The translations under genes and the position numbers were made by a program. Positions 33,822 through 46,979 of a stretch of DNA of 64,000 bases are shown here, one piece after another (positions within the stretch are counted from its first letter, which is position 1; each line of letters begins with the position of its first letter). Below the pieces are notes generated by a model. The model was not told the DNA's origin and did not search any database. It was given only the letters and a program-made list of their open reading frames with translations. The stretch covers positions 114,950,610 to 115,014,609 of the forward strand of contig CM077647.1 of NCBI GenBank assembly GCA_039707465.1. The letters are read 5' to 3'. This DNA is from Rhabdophis nuchalis (Eukaryota; Chordata; Lepidosauria; Squamata; Natricidae).

Positions 33822-36405
33822 TATCAATTAATACTATTGTATTTTGAATCCAATTTCATCCACAACTATTTTTTTTCTAAACTCAGTCTCCAATGTGTCA
33901 GTTTATGTTTACTCTTGTACATAGATGCATTTGTAATTCCTCTATTAACTCATGAAACCAAGCAAGTGTTTTACTGTGCTTATATGTTTCAAGTATAGAG
34001 GGCACAACAATCTTACATAATATGCACATTACTTTTCTGTAACGTTTACCTTTACATATTATCCTGCAAACAGTTTGCCATAATGCAAACCCAAGAAAAG
34101 ACATAGGTACTTTACATGGTACTGATAGGTGAAGTGGGATCATGTCTACTCTAAATCACATTTTCAGCTTTGAAATGGAAGCACTGTTACCGCTTCTTCG
34201 TATAGTATTCTTCATATTAAAAGATACAGGTGCACTCTTGACTCACACATTAAACAAGCTGCATCTATTCTAGGAAAAAACCACACCCCTATTTTAACAT
34301 TATTCTAGTTACACTATCAGTATTGCAGCTTTCCCATTTTTTAACATTCCCACAGGATTTGTAATTTCTTTTTCATTTAGACACTAATATTTACAGCATT
34401 CATTTCAATTCCATTCTTTTATGCATTAAATAATTCCTCTATCTGACATCTTATTTTTTTTTTTCAGGGTTCAATTTTACCCCAACACTGCATTCTTTTT
34501 ATACTTTCTCTTCTCAAGATATTCTTCTTCCATTTAATCTTCAAAAGCTCTTTTGCTTTTTTTCAAGATTTCACTTGAGTAAAATAAGTGCACATACTTT
34601 TTTAAAAAGTTCTTAGTAGTTCATGTCTTATATAGCTCATGAAGAGAAAGCATATACATGTACAAATAAACTATGCTGAATGACATTAGAAATGGTTCAT
34701 GATACTACTGCTTTTCATGGCTGTCTCACCTAACTTCATGTATTTATTTGCTTCCATTAGACATGTAGTCAGACTCTTGTTCATAAAATAAAGCAGAATG
34801 AATTTATTTCAAAATAATATATATTTTTTCATTCCACAATCACATCATAATGTAAAATGAATGAAAAAATTATTTAGGGAGAGGCCAGAGCATAATCAAC
34901 TCTGATACCTTTGATGTTGGAATCTGAAAAATATTACCATGTGGGAGCCCTGTGATTAGCACAGTTCTCTGTGTGAAGTTCATGTATATTAAATCAGAAT
35001 TATGGTGTGAAAATTAATTCTAGTTTGTGATTTTTAGAATGGAATAAGAAAGTGAAAATATTCTGATAATTTGGAATGTACATCCTCTCAAATTTGTCTA
35101 CTCACATATCAAAATCAAACTTATTTTTTTAAATTGTTGCAGTCTAGATGGGACCCATTTAAAATTCAGAATGGCTAAAAGACATGGTAAAATATGTAAC
35201 TATGCTACTGCTTCTATGTAGGAATGCCCTTTTTTGTTATCCACACAATATAATTACACAGTTTGTTTTTTTCCCCTTTTAGCAAGTTATATATATTTAT
35301 CTTCATGTTCTAACAAGTTATTTACAGAGAAACTTTGTAGAAACTTTGAAGAGAGGTACTAGGGAAGAAAAATATATTAATAGATATTACTGGGCATGTT
35401 TATTTTGTATAGTAGTATTCTTCAACGTAAGTGTCATCCATGATGGGGATTACAATTTTGATAATTCCTAACTAGCATTAGTCTTTAGTAATACTGTCTG
35501 TAAGTGGAAACATTGCTGTAACTATTATGTTTGATCTCTGTAGCTGATCGGGGCTGAGCAGAAGGATTCACGCTTAATCAAACAATCATCACTTTGCACC
35601 ATCTCCCTTGCACATTGCCAAAGAACTGATTGGCATGCCAAGAGCAGCAACCTGACACTATACCTGGCACCAAGCTTCCAGATAGCTTCTTCAGACAATG
35701 TTCAAGCTTACTGTTTGTAACTAGGGTGGGCCATTCACATCCTTGGTATGCCCCTGTCTGAGAACAATGAAAACTGTCCTCTGTAGGCTATCAAATGAGG
35801 ACAACTACTATTCACTAAAATAATATGTTGATTTCTACATAGTTCATGTTGATTTTTCTGTATGCATTTATTGCATTGCAGTGGTCTTTCAGATCACTGC
35901 TGTCTAGTATAAACAGCAATAACAAAAAACCCTTGCTATCACTTCTAATTATATGCCTTTGAGGTTCTGCTTTGGTAAAGGTTATTGTCAGAGATTGGAA
36001 GGCTGAGTAATGATTGAGACACAGACACAAATGACTATGAGATAGTAGGCAAACCATACTGCAGCTTTTTTGAAAGCATTCAAAGGGACTCAAATCATTA
36101 TGGAAAATTCCTATATATGAGCTAGGAAATTCCTATTAGTTTCCACTTGAGATTTGCCCAGCTAATACTAAAGATATTTTATTAAAATCTGTGTAGTTCT
36201 TGTCCGTTATGTAACATGACAGTTACATGTATTTACAAGGATATCTTCAGGTAGAAAACCTTATCTCCTAAATTGCAGCCAAAGTTTCTTATGCTATATA
36301 TGCCAAATTATTACTTCAAATGAATCATTTTATTAAAGATTTATTAAATGTTACTTCAGTAAATTCTTTTTCTCATGTTATTTTTTCTCCCCAAACATCA
36401 ATTGA
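33822..36405. other. Unannotated AT-rich sequence
   Basis: No gene or repeat boundary could be supported in this stretch. Confidence 0.4.
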
Positions 36406-36408
36406 ATA

Positions 36409-36749
36409 TAGGTAGTCAATGACTTATAACCATAATTGAACCCAAAATTTGTTACTAAATAAGCCAACTGTTAAGTGAGTCTTGCCCCATTTTACGGGTT
36501 TCTTGCTACAGTTGTTAAGTAAATCATTGCAGTTGTTAAGTTAGTTACGTGGTTGTTAAGTGAATGGGGCTTCCCTATTGACTTCGCTTGCCAGGTCATA
36601 AAAGATGATCACATGACCTTGGGCATTGCAACTATCATAAATATGAATCAGTTGCCAAGTGTCTGAATTTTGGTCACATAGTCACTTTTTTCAGCACTGT
36701 ATAACTTTGAATGGTCACTGTGAACTGTTGTAAGTCAAGGACTCCTGTA
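36409..36749. mobile_element. TA-flanked MITE (TAGGTAGTC family), near complete
   Basis: The left end taggtagtcaatgacttata and the right end (complement tacaggagtccttgacttac) are imperfect inverted repeats about 340 bp apart. Internal phrases agttgttaagtgaat and gatcacatgacc recur in fragments at 18165, 33055, 44015, 59920 and 62403. No coding capacity. Confidence 0.7.
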
Positions 36750-36954
36750 CTTATATAAAACACTCTGCATTATATTCTACACAGGTGGTGAAATGAGATC
36801 AACAAAAATGTATGTGAGAATATTTTTGGCATGTTAGCAATGATTATCAAAGCTAAATCCCACTACATTTGATGGAATTTTAGTGCATTTCTAAACAAAA
36901 CTAATGGACTAGTAGTAGAGTTCCCAACCTGGTAATCCAAAACCCCCTCTTTTC

Positions 36955-39165
36955 TTTGATTCCTGCAACATTTTCAAACCTATTCTTACTATATTATTTC
37001 ATTTCTCAAAATATTTTTTCTCCAGTTTTATTGCTATTGTTTGTAATAGATATAGTAATCTTGGCAGGATATTCATTTTTATGATGGCTATTCTTCCTGA
37101 TAGTGATAGTTGTACATCTTTCCATTTCTAACTTAATATGTCTCATTAGTTTCATATAGTTGTCTTCTTTAATTGTTGCACATTTTGCTGTCAATACTTC
37201 ACTTTTTAACTATCTATATATTAGTTCTTTCCATTAGCACTCTTTTTTGTTGATCTGTTAAATGTTTGACTAGAATCTTTGTCTTATCCCTATTTATTTT
37301 CAGTCCTGCCACTTCCCTATATTCTTCTATTTTTTAAATTAGTTTCGGTCCAGTTTCAATAGGATCTTCTAGTATGAAAACCAGATCATCTGCAAATGCT
37401 TGTAGTTTGTATCTCCCTTTTTGTACTTCCATTCCTTTTATTTCTTCCTCGTCAAATTTTTCTTCCAAAGTCAATATAAATAGCAATGGAGACAAAGGAC
37501 ATCCCTGTCTAGTGATTTTTTTAATTTCAAAGTTCTGTCAGGTCTCCATTTACTATCACCATAGCTAGTTGTTTGCAATATATTGCTTTAATCGTATTAA
37601 TGAATTTCTTCCCAAAGTCTATATACTTTAATTGCAAAATCAAAATTGCCAATTTACATTATCAAATGCTTTTGGTGTCTCAATACCATTTGTTTTTCTA
37701 GATGCACCTCATAATACTCCAGTATATTTAAGATAATTTTTGTGTTACTTTTAATCTGTCTTTTTGGTAGAAATCCATTCTGATATGAATGTATAAATTC
37801 ATTCAGGTATCTTTAACCTCTCTGCTATTATTGAGGCATGTATTCTATAATCTGCATTCAATAATGATATTGGTCTAGAATTTTTTATCTGTGTTAAGTC
37901 TGAGTCATCTTTCGGTATAAGGTTAATACTGGCTTCCTTCCATGAGTTTAATATTTTTGTTTCTAGTAGTACTTTATTATAAACTTCCACCATCACTGCA
38001 CTTAGTATCCCTTCTAGTTGTTTGTAGAATTCTGTCGATAATCCATCAGGCCCTGGTGTTTTATTGCTTTTTTGTCTCTTAATAGCTTCTGTGACTTCCA
38101 TCATGGTTATCTGTTCATTCAGCATGTCTTTGACAGTTTCTGGTACCTTAAGCAGATCAGATTGCTCCAAATATTGTTGTATTTTTTTCTTCCAGGACTT
38201 CCTCTGTATCATACAATTTCTTATGACATTCTTTTATAATAGCTTCCCCCCCCCCTCGTTCTGGTATTGAAGCATCCCTTTCTCATCAATTAGTCGATGT
38301 ATCAACTTTCTCTCTCTCTCTCTCTCTTTTCAACAGCCAACCATTTAGGTTTGTTTGCATTTTCAAAAAAGTTTTGCTTTACACTTTTAATTTTATATGC
38401 CAGTTCTTCTTTTTCCAGTAAATTCATTTTGTGTTTTATTATATATTTGACTTTTCAATTCCTTTATTTTGTAGTTCTCTTGTAATTCCATTTCCAATCT
38501 TTTATGTTCTTCTTCTAACATTGTCTTGTTTTGTTTTCTCCTCTTATTTGTCTTTCCTATATACTTTATTGTTAGTCCCTATGTATATGCTTTAATGGTA
38601 CTTCATACAGTTTGTAATGAAATCTTTTCCTTCTTATTCGTTTAAAAAATACAATTCTTTTTCAGTCTTTTGTGTAAATTCTTTTTCCTGCAATATTGCT
38701 TGATTTAACGTCCATCTTTTATTTTCTTTTTTGTTCCTTTCATATTATTTTCATCGGATTATGGTCTGGGTTCTATTTCTGTCTCTTGTACACATGCTTT
38801 CAGTTCCAGTGTCATCCATGTCATGGACCAGACCTATTCTGGACCAGGATTTATGCATATTTGAGTAGAATAATATTGATTTTTCTCTGCGTGTATCTCT
38901 CTCCAAACATCTTGCATTTCTAATTCTTCAGGTTTTTGGAAGTGTTTTCCTGGCTTTTTAAACCTATTTTATTTCTCTTAAAGTCAAGTTCTGTATCCAC
39001 AATTACATTGGAATCTCCAACCACAGAGACATTTTCATATTCCAGTGCTATTATTTTCTTGTATAATTTCCCATAAAATTCATCCTGTTGGGTGCATATA
39101 TCCCTATCAGCAAAATTTGTTTTTGATTTATCATTATTTCCACCATCAGTATTCACCCCTCTTCA
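36955..39165 (-). pseudogene. L1-type ORF2 remnant (endonuclease and reverse transcriptase)
   Basis: The 5' end is at the right. Minus-strand frames give QDEFYGKLYKKIIALE and VSVVGDSNVIVDTELDF (endonuclease GDFN-like box, about 39110-38980), then from about 38210 EQITMMEVTEAIKRQKSNKT, PGPDGLSTEFYKQLEG, SWKEASINLIPK, RPISLLNADYRIHASIIAER, then TRQGCPLSPLLF-like text (about 37510), AFADDLVFILEDP (about 37390) and GRIAIIKMNILP (about 37080). This is the L1/Tx1 order and motif set. Many frameshifts, and loss of the region between the endonuclease and RT, show it is dead. It is distinct from the HAL1-like unit, and relatives of such L1s would be the RT source for that unit. Confidence 0.8.
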
Positions 39166-39174
39166 TTTGCAAAA

Positions 39175-39480
39175 AGTTGTCTAGCCTTTATTGGGTCACC
39201 TGAGTTCTCAGGAGTACAGGAACCAGAAGCACTACTCAGGTGACCCTGAGGACACAGATAAACCTCCAAGTACTTCAATAACCCTCTAAAAAGATGCAAA
39301 TTACCAGCTGTCTGCAAGGAATATAAATCCTTCCATTCCCCACTATCCTGTCAGATCGTTGGGAATTCTTGGATGGGAAGCAAAACGTCTTCAAAAGAGA
39401 AAAACCAGAAAGTCAAGTTGCCTCCTGAGAAAGCACCTTTGGGTTATACCAGGAAGCGTTCAACTAGCTACTGAATATTA
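39175..39480 (+). mobile_element. Penelope-like element 3' terminal fragment
   Basis: The text tccaagtacttcaataacc, ctgtctgcaaggaatataaa, ggatgggaagcaaaacgtct and agtcaagttgcctcctgag is a sequence type I associate with Penelope-like termini in fish and reptiles. The expected CTGAAGA...GAAAC core is worn here (agatcg and caaaac). The fragment adjoins the 5' side of the L1 remnant. Confidence 0.45.
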
Positions 39481-40585
39481 TTCTTAAAAGTCCAGCTGAG
39501 TGCCATACAAAATTAAGCAATGTGTGATTCGTTTGTAAGAAAATTCAAACAAGAAATGTCATAGAGGTTTTACAAGGCATGTACACAGAATTCCTAAATC
39601 AGGGCTATATCTATAAAATCCAAGTAATTTGTTTATATCAAAATTGTGCTTATACTAAAATAATAATGAATTAAGTTGTGCATTTTGTCTTTGCCATTCT
39701 CTAGAAATCTGAGGATGTATGCAATGTAAACTCCCCATACATTTTAACAATCGTGAAAACCATAACAGTAATTAAAAGATATTCTGCTGACAAACATGCT
39801 TATGCCAAAACTTCAGAGTTTTGAGTTCTCGGAGTAATTTAAAATCCAGATGGGAATATACAATATTATATTATATATAATACTGAACGGTATATAGATC
39901 TCAACTACTTCTAGTCAGGTTCACGTAATAATGGAAGATCAGATCTATCATAGGTAAGAGGTTGGGTAGCCGCTCTTGAGTCAGGTGACTCCTATTTACT
40001 GACTGAATAAATACTAACCATTTGATGAATCTTTAATATTAACCTGTAGCTCTCTCAAAGACAGTCCTGAAAGTTATTTGATCCTATACATTCATATTAT
40101 TGATTCTAACCCCCCTCTTCCCGCCCTCCCCTTAACTTTGTCAGGCACAGGTCTTCTTCTAGTCTTCCACTTCATTTCCAGTCCTTTTCTTTTCTGTCAG
40201 TTGTTTTTATCACATGTCCCGAAGACGAGAATTTCTTCTTTAAGGGAGCAAAAATTACAATTATTTAGTTCAGGACTAGCTGATTTAATCTTGCCTCCAT
40301 GGTATTCTTGGTAATTTTCTTCAGATCCATAATTGCAAGGTTTTTAATCTTCTTTCTCCATGTCCATCTTTCACAGCAGTACACCCAAACAGACAAGAGT
40401 ACTTGTTTATTTTCTCCTTAAATTTTTGCATTATTGCATTTTTCTTACAAATGGACGTTGCATTCAGACCGTATTTCGCTATACCAGATTCTATATTGGA
40501 AAACGAACGTGTGAGCAACTTACATCTTTAAATATTGCATAACCTCACCTTGCTATTAATAGTAATCTTTTCCCTTCCCTTGTGG
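39481..40585. other. Unannotated sequence upstream of the CpG island
   Basis: There are no supportable features and no recognisable exon on either strand. Confidence 0.4.
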
Positions 40586-40599
40586 AAATTCTGTTTTCT

Positions 40600-41420
40600 A
40601 TAGCTCTTCTTCCCACAAAACCCCACAAAAATCCAAACCTTGAGAGAGAGAGGGGCGTGCCGCGAACAGGGCAAACGTGTGAAAGAAGAAGCACAGCCAA
40701 CAGTAGAAGCGCCCCCGCGCGCCCCCTGTTGTTCACGGGTAGAACGTGGAGGTGGGGGGGGAGGAAATGTTGTCGGTGCTAGCCCAACCCACCACCTGTG
40801 TACGGGGCTATAGCTCCCCCTCCTTCTTAAGAGAGCGAGCGAGCGAGAGAAGCTCGCCACCCTTCCTAGGACATACAGTCTGACTTGGCAAACGCGTGGC
40901 GCGTGCGCAACCGTGCCTGCGCGCGCAGATCTAAAGAAGCGCGAGGCGGTGCCACCCCCCCCTCCCAACACCACCATCACTTCGTTCATTGGGGAGCCGC
41001 GCGTGCGAGCTGGTGGCGTGCGGCGCGCGCTCGCCTTTTGCTTCTCTGGTTCCTCCCGCTGTGTCGGTTGTTTTGTGAGGAGGAGCAGAGCGGCTCAATG
41101 ACTGAAGACGGGTGGGGGGAGCGCCCAGCCGCCGCCATCATCACCGCCGCCGTCCCATCAGCAGAGCCCCCCGGTTGGCTTGCCTCTGAGGAAGACGTAG
41201 TGAGCCGCTCCTTTATCGAGATGTGGTGAGGCAGGCAGGAAAGACCCTCCCCCCCACACCTCTGCTTCGCAACCCCTCCCCCAAACTTCGGGACAGAGGA
41301 CGGGAAGGAGGAGGATTCGAAGTTGCCGCGCCCCGAAAGGGTGCTTGGACAGAGCCCGACACCGGAGTAGGTGAGCGAGGAGGAAATCAACAATTTGGGA
41401 TTCATTTCGGCTGACGCCCT
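40600..41420. promoter_or_regulatory. CpG island, probable host promoter
   Basis: GC content and CpG density rise sharply over about 800 bp in an AT-rich neighbourhood, with clustered gcgcg motifs around 40895-41035. Unlike the other CpG-rich stretches in the window (21960-22200, 48900-49500), this one is not inside a recognisable transposon. Vertebrate CpG islands of this size normally mark promoters. On the plus strand a good splice donor (gtgagc) follows at 41371. Direction is uncertain; a bidirectional promoter is possible. Confidence 0.55.
41098..41226 (+). CDS. Possible first coding exon, gene not recognised
   Basis: From an ATG at 41098 the frame reads MTEDGWGERPAAAIITAAVP and continues through PPGWLASEEDVVSRSFIEMW to a TGA at 41227. 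A weak splice donor (GTGAGG) overlaps the end at 41226, so the frame may join an exon outside what I can recognise. The same frame is open upstream to 40885. The Ala/Pro-rich start in a CpG island is typical of first exons, but I do not recognise the protein and find no second exon. It could equally be 5' UTR spliced at 41371. Confidence 0.3.
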
Positions 41421-41429
41421 GCCTAGGTA

Positions 41430-43785
41430 GGTAGGTAGGTAGATAGGAAGGAAAGAAGGAAATTGAACGCTGAATGGGTGTGCCATACTGACCTATGCGA
41501 GGTTGAGGGGAAAGAGATTCTGTCATCGTCCTTGATTCTTCTCGTTCCCCCCTCCCACCATTTCTACATCGTTGTATATTGATGTGGAAGGAAGAAATAA
41601 GGTTCCAGGACATGTATAATAATGAACTTCTACGTGTTAGTGTAAGCTTATAGCATATGTATACGGTATTTTGAATCAATGCTTTAATCTGCTACATAAA
41701 ACTATTCCCAGAAAAGGACACACAAATCTTTAGAACATTGCTTCTTTATGAAGCTGATCCATGTTCTTAACTATAAATGATCTGAGATTGGGGATACTAT
41801 TATGTTACTGGTGTGAAAAACTATTACATATTAATGGGAATAGTGATATTGTTATGCCTTGGGAAACATATTTTGTAAACAGAACTGCGGTAGGATTTTA
41901 GGAATCCTGTGCTTCCAACCTGTTCCAATACTAATTTGTCATTGCAAAACTTATAGAAAAGAAACCCAGTGCAATATTAGTGTGTTGTCCATGCACTGGA
42001 AGTCTGGATATTATAGGAGACACAGGGAGTTAATCTTTTGGTGGTGGGAATCTTTTACTGGGTGGGGAAATGGGTTTCATTTATAAAACTGTTAGGGCAG
42101 GAAGTGGTAATTGTTAGTTTACTGCTAACAATGCCAGAAAATTGGATAAAATGGTAATTTTTGAGAAAACATTCTGATTCAGTATTCATGTATAAGAGAT
42201 GAAGCATATCAGCCAGAATGAGGGTTGCAATGTGTTTACCAGTTCAGTAGGTAGGTAGTACATCACTAACCAGTTCATAGGCAGTTTTTACTGTAAGTAT
42301 AATATTGTATAGATTTAAATGTCATGTCAGCTGTGTATGGAGAATACAGGAGATTTTCAAATGAACATGATATGTATTGGAATGCAAAGGGCCATCTGTG
42401 ATATATGTATGTATGTATATATGTCTGTCTGTCTGTCTGTCTGTATCTGTCTTCATTGAAATTGTGAAACTGTGTGGGCCACTTTAAGACTTGTTGATAT
42501 TTATGTATTTAAAACAGATTTATTTTAGCCTAATAAATCTGTTTTAAATACATAAATTATATTGTCATTGTAAAATGCTAGAAAAATTAAAACATTAAAA
42601 TTTAATCAGTCAGCAATTTAAGCCAGTTTAGAAATTTATGTTTTAAGGCCTTTTAAAAGATGTGACAGTAACAGTTCATCAGAATAACAGAGTTATTTTG
42701 GGATCTCTGGGGCTGCAAAGAAGGTTTAATTACTTGTCATCATCTGATGAGCCAGTGGAAACTATAGGTAGAAGCCTTCAGGTCACCTCAATGAACCATG
42801 GAAGGAGCTGGATTAAAAGGACAAAGTGTTTTCTGAGGTAATATTGAACTTAACAGTATGCAACAATTTATGTTTAGCAATAATTTTGCAGTTAATATAA
42901 TGCTTTTATCATAGATACTGTATAATTGTATAATCTGTATAATCTTTTTGAGTACCAAATTTGGAGGTAGTTCTATGTAGAACACATTTAAAAAGTGCAA
43001 AACATTTTAAAAGTATGTTTTACACAAAGTATGTGTTGGAACAAAACATTTCAGCTCAAAAGGCTTACGTAGATGTGTTCTCTGACGGGCTTGTGCAAGT
43101 GCCATCTGTGCATGTGTATATAAAGACAACTAGGGCAGTCGTTGACATACAGTAACCATGCAAGCCTTTCAAAGGATGTGCCTAAACCAGTGCATTAAAA
43201 CAGTGATTAACTTGTGCTAACATGGTTTGCAAAATGTGTCTATTTTGTATATGGTTCAAGAGCATATTAGAATCATGTAGCCTGGATTTTACCAACATGA
43301 TTTTTTTAAAAATGATGCAGTTGATGTTGCAAAGTGATACTAAATTCTCCTATTCCTGGAAATTGAAAACAAATTTGGATCCAGAAACTGCTCCAAATTA
43401 TGATCCAATCTAGAATAAGGAGATCTATTTTCACTTACACAATGGGCCCTTTCATTTTATCTAGGTTTACAGTTATTAATTCTCATTTCACAAACCTTAC
43501 TGACTTTAAGTGGCTCTTCAGAAGGTATTTTATTGAAATTTTATGGAGAAATAGACTTGAGTGGTAGCACCTTATTCTTGAAATTACTCATGTGATCATC
43601 CACTGGTTTATAGTGAAGGATAACCTGTATGTTAATAATTTGGCGTTGCATTGCGTTGCTATATCCTGAGCTAAGCAGGAGATTGTATGGCACTGTTAGT
43701 CTGGTAATTCTGAAAAATTAGACGAGACGAAACACTACAATGAAAGTTACGGATTTACCCAGAACTCATCTGGCTCTATGTTACT
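41430..43785. other. Possible intron or intergenic sequence
   Basis: This AT-rich stretch follows the CpG island. It holds a short (GTAG)n run at 41425-41442 and a (TGTA)n/(TGTC)n microsatellite at 42402-42450. No exon was recognised. Confidence 0.4.
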
Positions 43786-43814
43786 TTCATCTGTAGATCT
43801 AAAGAAGCACATAT

Positions 43815-43915
43815 AAATTTGTGGTTCCTCCTGGGCTTACAGTTCCTGCAGGAACAACAGGTGGAAGACATGACTAGGAGAGTCTTTGCCTAGTTTGTTG
43901 GTGCACCAATTTTGA
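43815..43915 (+). pseudogene. Small old L2-type LINE fragment
   Basis: The frame NLWFLLGLQFLQEQQVEDMT followed by RRVFA parallels the NLGVLLDSRLSLEDHMTAVA box of L2 copy B. Too short for more. Confidence 0.4.
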
Positions 43916-44009
43916 ACTGCTTTGGAATGCAAATTGGCTAATTGCATTTAAAGTTACACTTTGCTAACAACTTTTGGAATTGTTTGTCTTAAGTTGTGTT
44001 TAAGATACA

Positions 44010-44402
44010 GGTAGCTTCTCATAACCAACTGCCCTGTACAGTGACAGTTCCAGGTTATGTCGACATGCTGAAAAAATAACTACAACTGGTCCTTACACAT
44101 TGCAACATATCGGCAGTCACGTGATTGAGATTCAGACACTTTACAACTGTTGCAGCATCCCATAGTCACATGATTGCCATTTCCATGCTTCACAGCCAGC
44201 TTCTGACTGTCAGTGGAGAAGCTTGTAATAAAATTGCAACTCATAGTCATGTGATATTTTGCTTAGCAACCATGATAGATACAGGTCACAAGTCTGTAAT
44301 GGATACATGATATTTTGCTTAATGACTCCATGCTTAGTGACAGAATTGCTGGTCTTAATTATGCTCAAGGTCCTGGCCATTAAGTGAGGTCTCCCTTTAT
44401 TT
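44010..44402. mobile_element. Worn copy of the TAGGTAGTC-type MITE
   Basis: It starts acaggtagcttctcataacc and carries cacgtgattgagattcagac and agcttctgactgtcag, recognisable pieces of the same repeat as at 36409. It is long but strongly diverged. Confidence 0.45.
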
Positions 44403-45129
44403 AGGTTTGAATGTGGCCTTGGTGTCTGAAGTTATTATGCAACTTTGTTAAAGAATTTACATACAAAAAAGACATTTTTCAGCTTTGTGGGATTGCAATT
44501 CTATTTGAAAATTGATAATTTTTAAAATTGTTTTGAAGCAAAATATTGATTGTCTACATTCATAATTGATCAAACTGTTATAAATGTTGACTGAAAATAA
44601 TGGTTTCACCTGATTCCAGTGGGACTGGAATTGATCAGCAAAATTAGTAGTAAATCAGGCAATAACAGAAATACAATTTAGTAAAATGTGTTGATTCAGA
44701 TTATATTGTTTTTCTAGCAATATAAATAATTGGGAATGAGACCATTGCTTCATTCTGGATAATTCTCATAAACTGTATTTGCTGAAATATGTATCTGTTG
44801 TCAGTATACTGGTGACTTAATCAGAAATAATCAATTTGAGGTTACTGACATGAAAACAGTTATTCTCTTTATAAAAAAAAGAATCTAAAGGAAGAATAAA
44901 TATAAACCACAGACACAAATATAAGTCACAAGTTGCCAATTGATTTTGGAAATTTCTTCCCCACCACAAATATGTGGAAGTAATACACATAAATGTGCAT
45001 ACATGTGAAAAAATGTGTAACAGAGAGGTCATATTCCATAATTGGCAAGACAAGAAAAGTAAGTGTATTTAATTGAATTAGCAGAACACTTTTCAGTCTG
45101 GGTTCAACAAAGCTAGGCTCAACAAAGAA

Positions 45130-45580
45130 GATGGGTGATGTGGGTTATGATCTTGAAAATCTTACTGCGAATTGTCTTTTTCTCAGTCATTGTCCCATCC
45201 CACCTGGTCAGGCAGGGGAGGTATGTTGCAGATCTCAGTAGTTTAAGAATTGTGACTTGCAGAGTCCAGGAAGAAAAGCCTTCTCCAGGAGGAGAGCCTT
45301 CTTTGCAGTTGCCCCATCCTCTGGAACATTCCCCCTCTCCTCGAGGCAAGGGAGGTTCCTGCTTGTCTAATTCTTTGAAATATCTGAAGATCAGGCTCTG
45401 CAGACATCCTTGGGGCTCATACAAGAATATACAGCTATGGGGCTGGTTAGCGCCTTGAAGACCTTCCCAACTTTTAAATATACTTATATTTAGCTTTTAT
45501 GTTTTAGATTTTAGTTGTACACTGACCAGAATCACTCTGTGAGGTTTTCTAAAATTGACATAAAGAAATAAATAAAATTG
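45130..45580 (+). pseudogene. Old LINE C-terminus and 3' UTR (L2-like)
   Basis: Worn frames comparable to the L2 box RAFSVAAPALWNDLP appear around 45290-45340 (ccttctttgcagttgccc, tctggaacattcccc). The 3' end near 45520-45580 (acactgaccagaatcactct and an AAATAAAATT tail) has the L2 layout. Confidence 0.45.
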
Positions 45581-46460
45581 ATTGCCCTTGTGGATAACCT
45601 TTGGAAGGCTTGGAACAAAGGTGATTTGGCTGTCCTGGATCTCTTGGTGGCTTTTGACATTATCAAGTACGGTACCTTTCTGGTCTAGCTTTGGGTGTTA
45701 GGAGGCACGATTTTACAGTGATTCATCTCCTTGCAGGATCGTTTCTAATCACTTCTGTAGGGGGAGGGCCCAACCTTAGGTTTCTACATTGTGGAGTGCC
45801 TCAAAACTTTGATCTCTCACTTATCTTTTTTTACATGAAGCAGCTCGACAAGGTTATTTGTTGTCAAGGGGTGCAATATCACTATTTTTATGATAATACA
45901 ATTGTATTTTATCACCTCTACCAGATAAAGGAGATAATGCTGTTTAGATGGTGTCCCAGTGCCTGGAGATTGTAAGGGTTTGGATAGGGAGGTACCAGCT
46001 TAGAACTATCCTAGTAAGGAGGAATAGTTCTCGGTTTTTAAATCCCAGGCAAAATCTGTTTGGTTCATGATGGAGTTACAGTTCCCTTCACAAAACTAGT
46101 GTGAAATTTGAAGGTCCTCCTGGACTTGTAATTCTTGTTTAAGGAACAGGTTCATTCTAGGCATGGAAATTCGACATTGAGCTGCCCTTAAAGACTTTTC
46201 AGAAATTAGAAGTGATACAGAATGCAGCAGTGCATGCAATGTTGGGTATCTTCTGTTTTATACGTGTCATCCCACTCTTGCATGAGCTGCATTGTCTTTG
46301 ACTCTTTCTGAGTGCAATTAAGGTGCTGGTTATCATTTTTAAAGCTTTACATGGCATAGTTACAGTATATGTGGGAGTGCTTCTCCCTGAGAATATCTGG
46401 CCATCCCACCAAGTTGAATAGAGTAGCTCCAAGTCTCTTCCTTTTAATACTGCCATTCAA
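45581..46460 (+). pseudogene. Old L2-type LINE ORF2 remnant
   Basis: Plus-strand frames give ALVDNLWKAWNKGD, LDLLVAFDIIKYG (motif A), LHCGVPQNFDLSLIFFYMKQ (motif B), YFYDNTIVFYH (motif C, YADD lost), then LHELHCL and IIFKALHGIVTVYVG. Order and spacing follow L2 copies A to C, but divergence is much higher, so this is an ancient relative. Confidence 0.65.
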
Positions 46461-46495
46461 TAGACCTAGGAAAGAGTTGTACTGTAACATGCGCA

Positions 46496-46497
<2 letters not shown>

Positions 46498-46533
<36 letters not shown>
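46498..46533 (+). repeat. (CA)n microsatellite
   Basis: A perfect run of about 18 CA units. Confidence 0.95.
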
Positions 46534-46535
<2 letters not shown>

Positions 46536-46979
46536 CTGTTTACAGTTAATTATCCATTATCCCCATTTATAAAATAAATTGATCATCATCTGCCTAACTA
46601 ATTAATCTGTTTCTAATACATATACCCCTACCATCACAGAAATAAACTCACCTTTCAGTCAAAATAGCAAAAGAAAAAGACCCCCTAGGATGAAAGAATT
46701 GATGGAAAATAGTAGTTGAATTGGGGAAGAAGAAAAAGGGAAAGGAGAAACCAAACTAGAGATGAATAAAGAAAAGGGTTTTCTTAGGAAGAGGGGAAAG
46801 TTCTGTTTTGAAAATTATAGAAATTTATCAGGCAAGTAATCTTCAGTGACATTCTTTTTTCCCCCCAGCAGTAGTATCTGCAGACATTTGCTCCTCTGCC
46901 CATTGGCTTGCTTTCAACAACCTTTTTTTATTCTCCATATTCTTGAATTAATAACTTTTTAACCTTCCCTTTACTTATA

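Noticed and set aside
44125..44310. Short ORF in the region after the CpG island considered as an exon
   Set aside because: It lies in a worn MITE copy and has no splice-site support.
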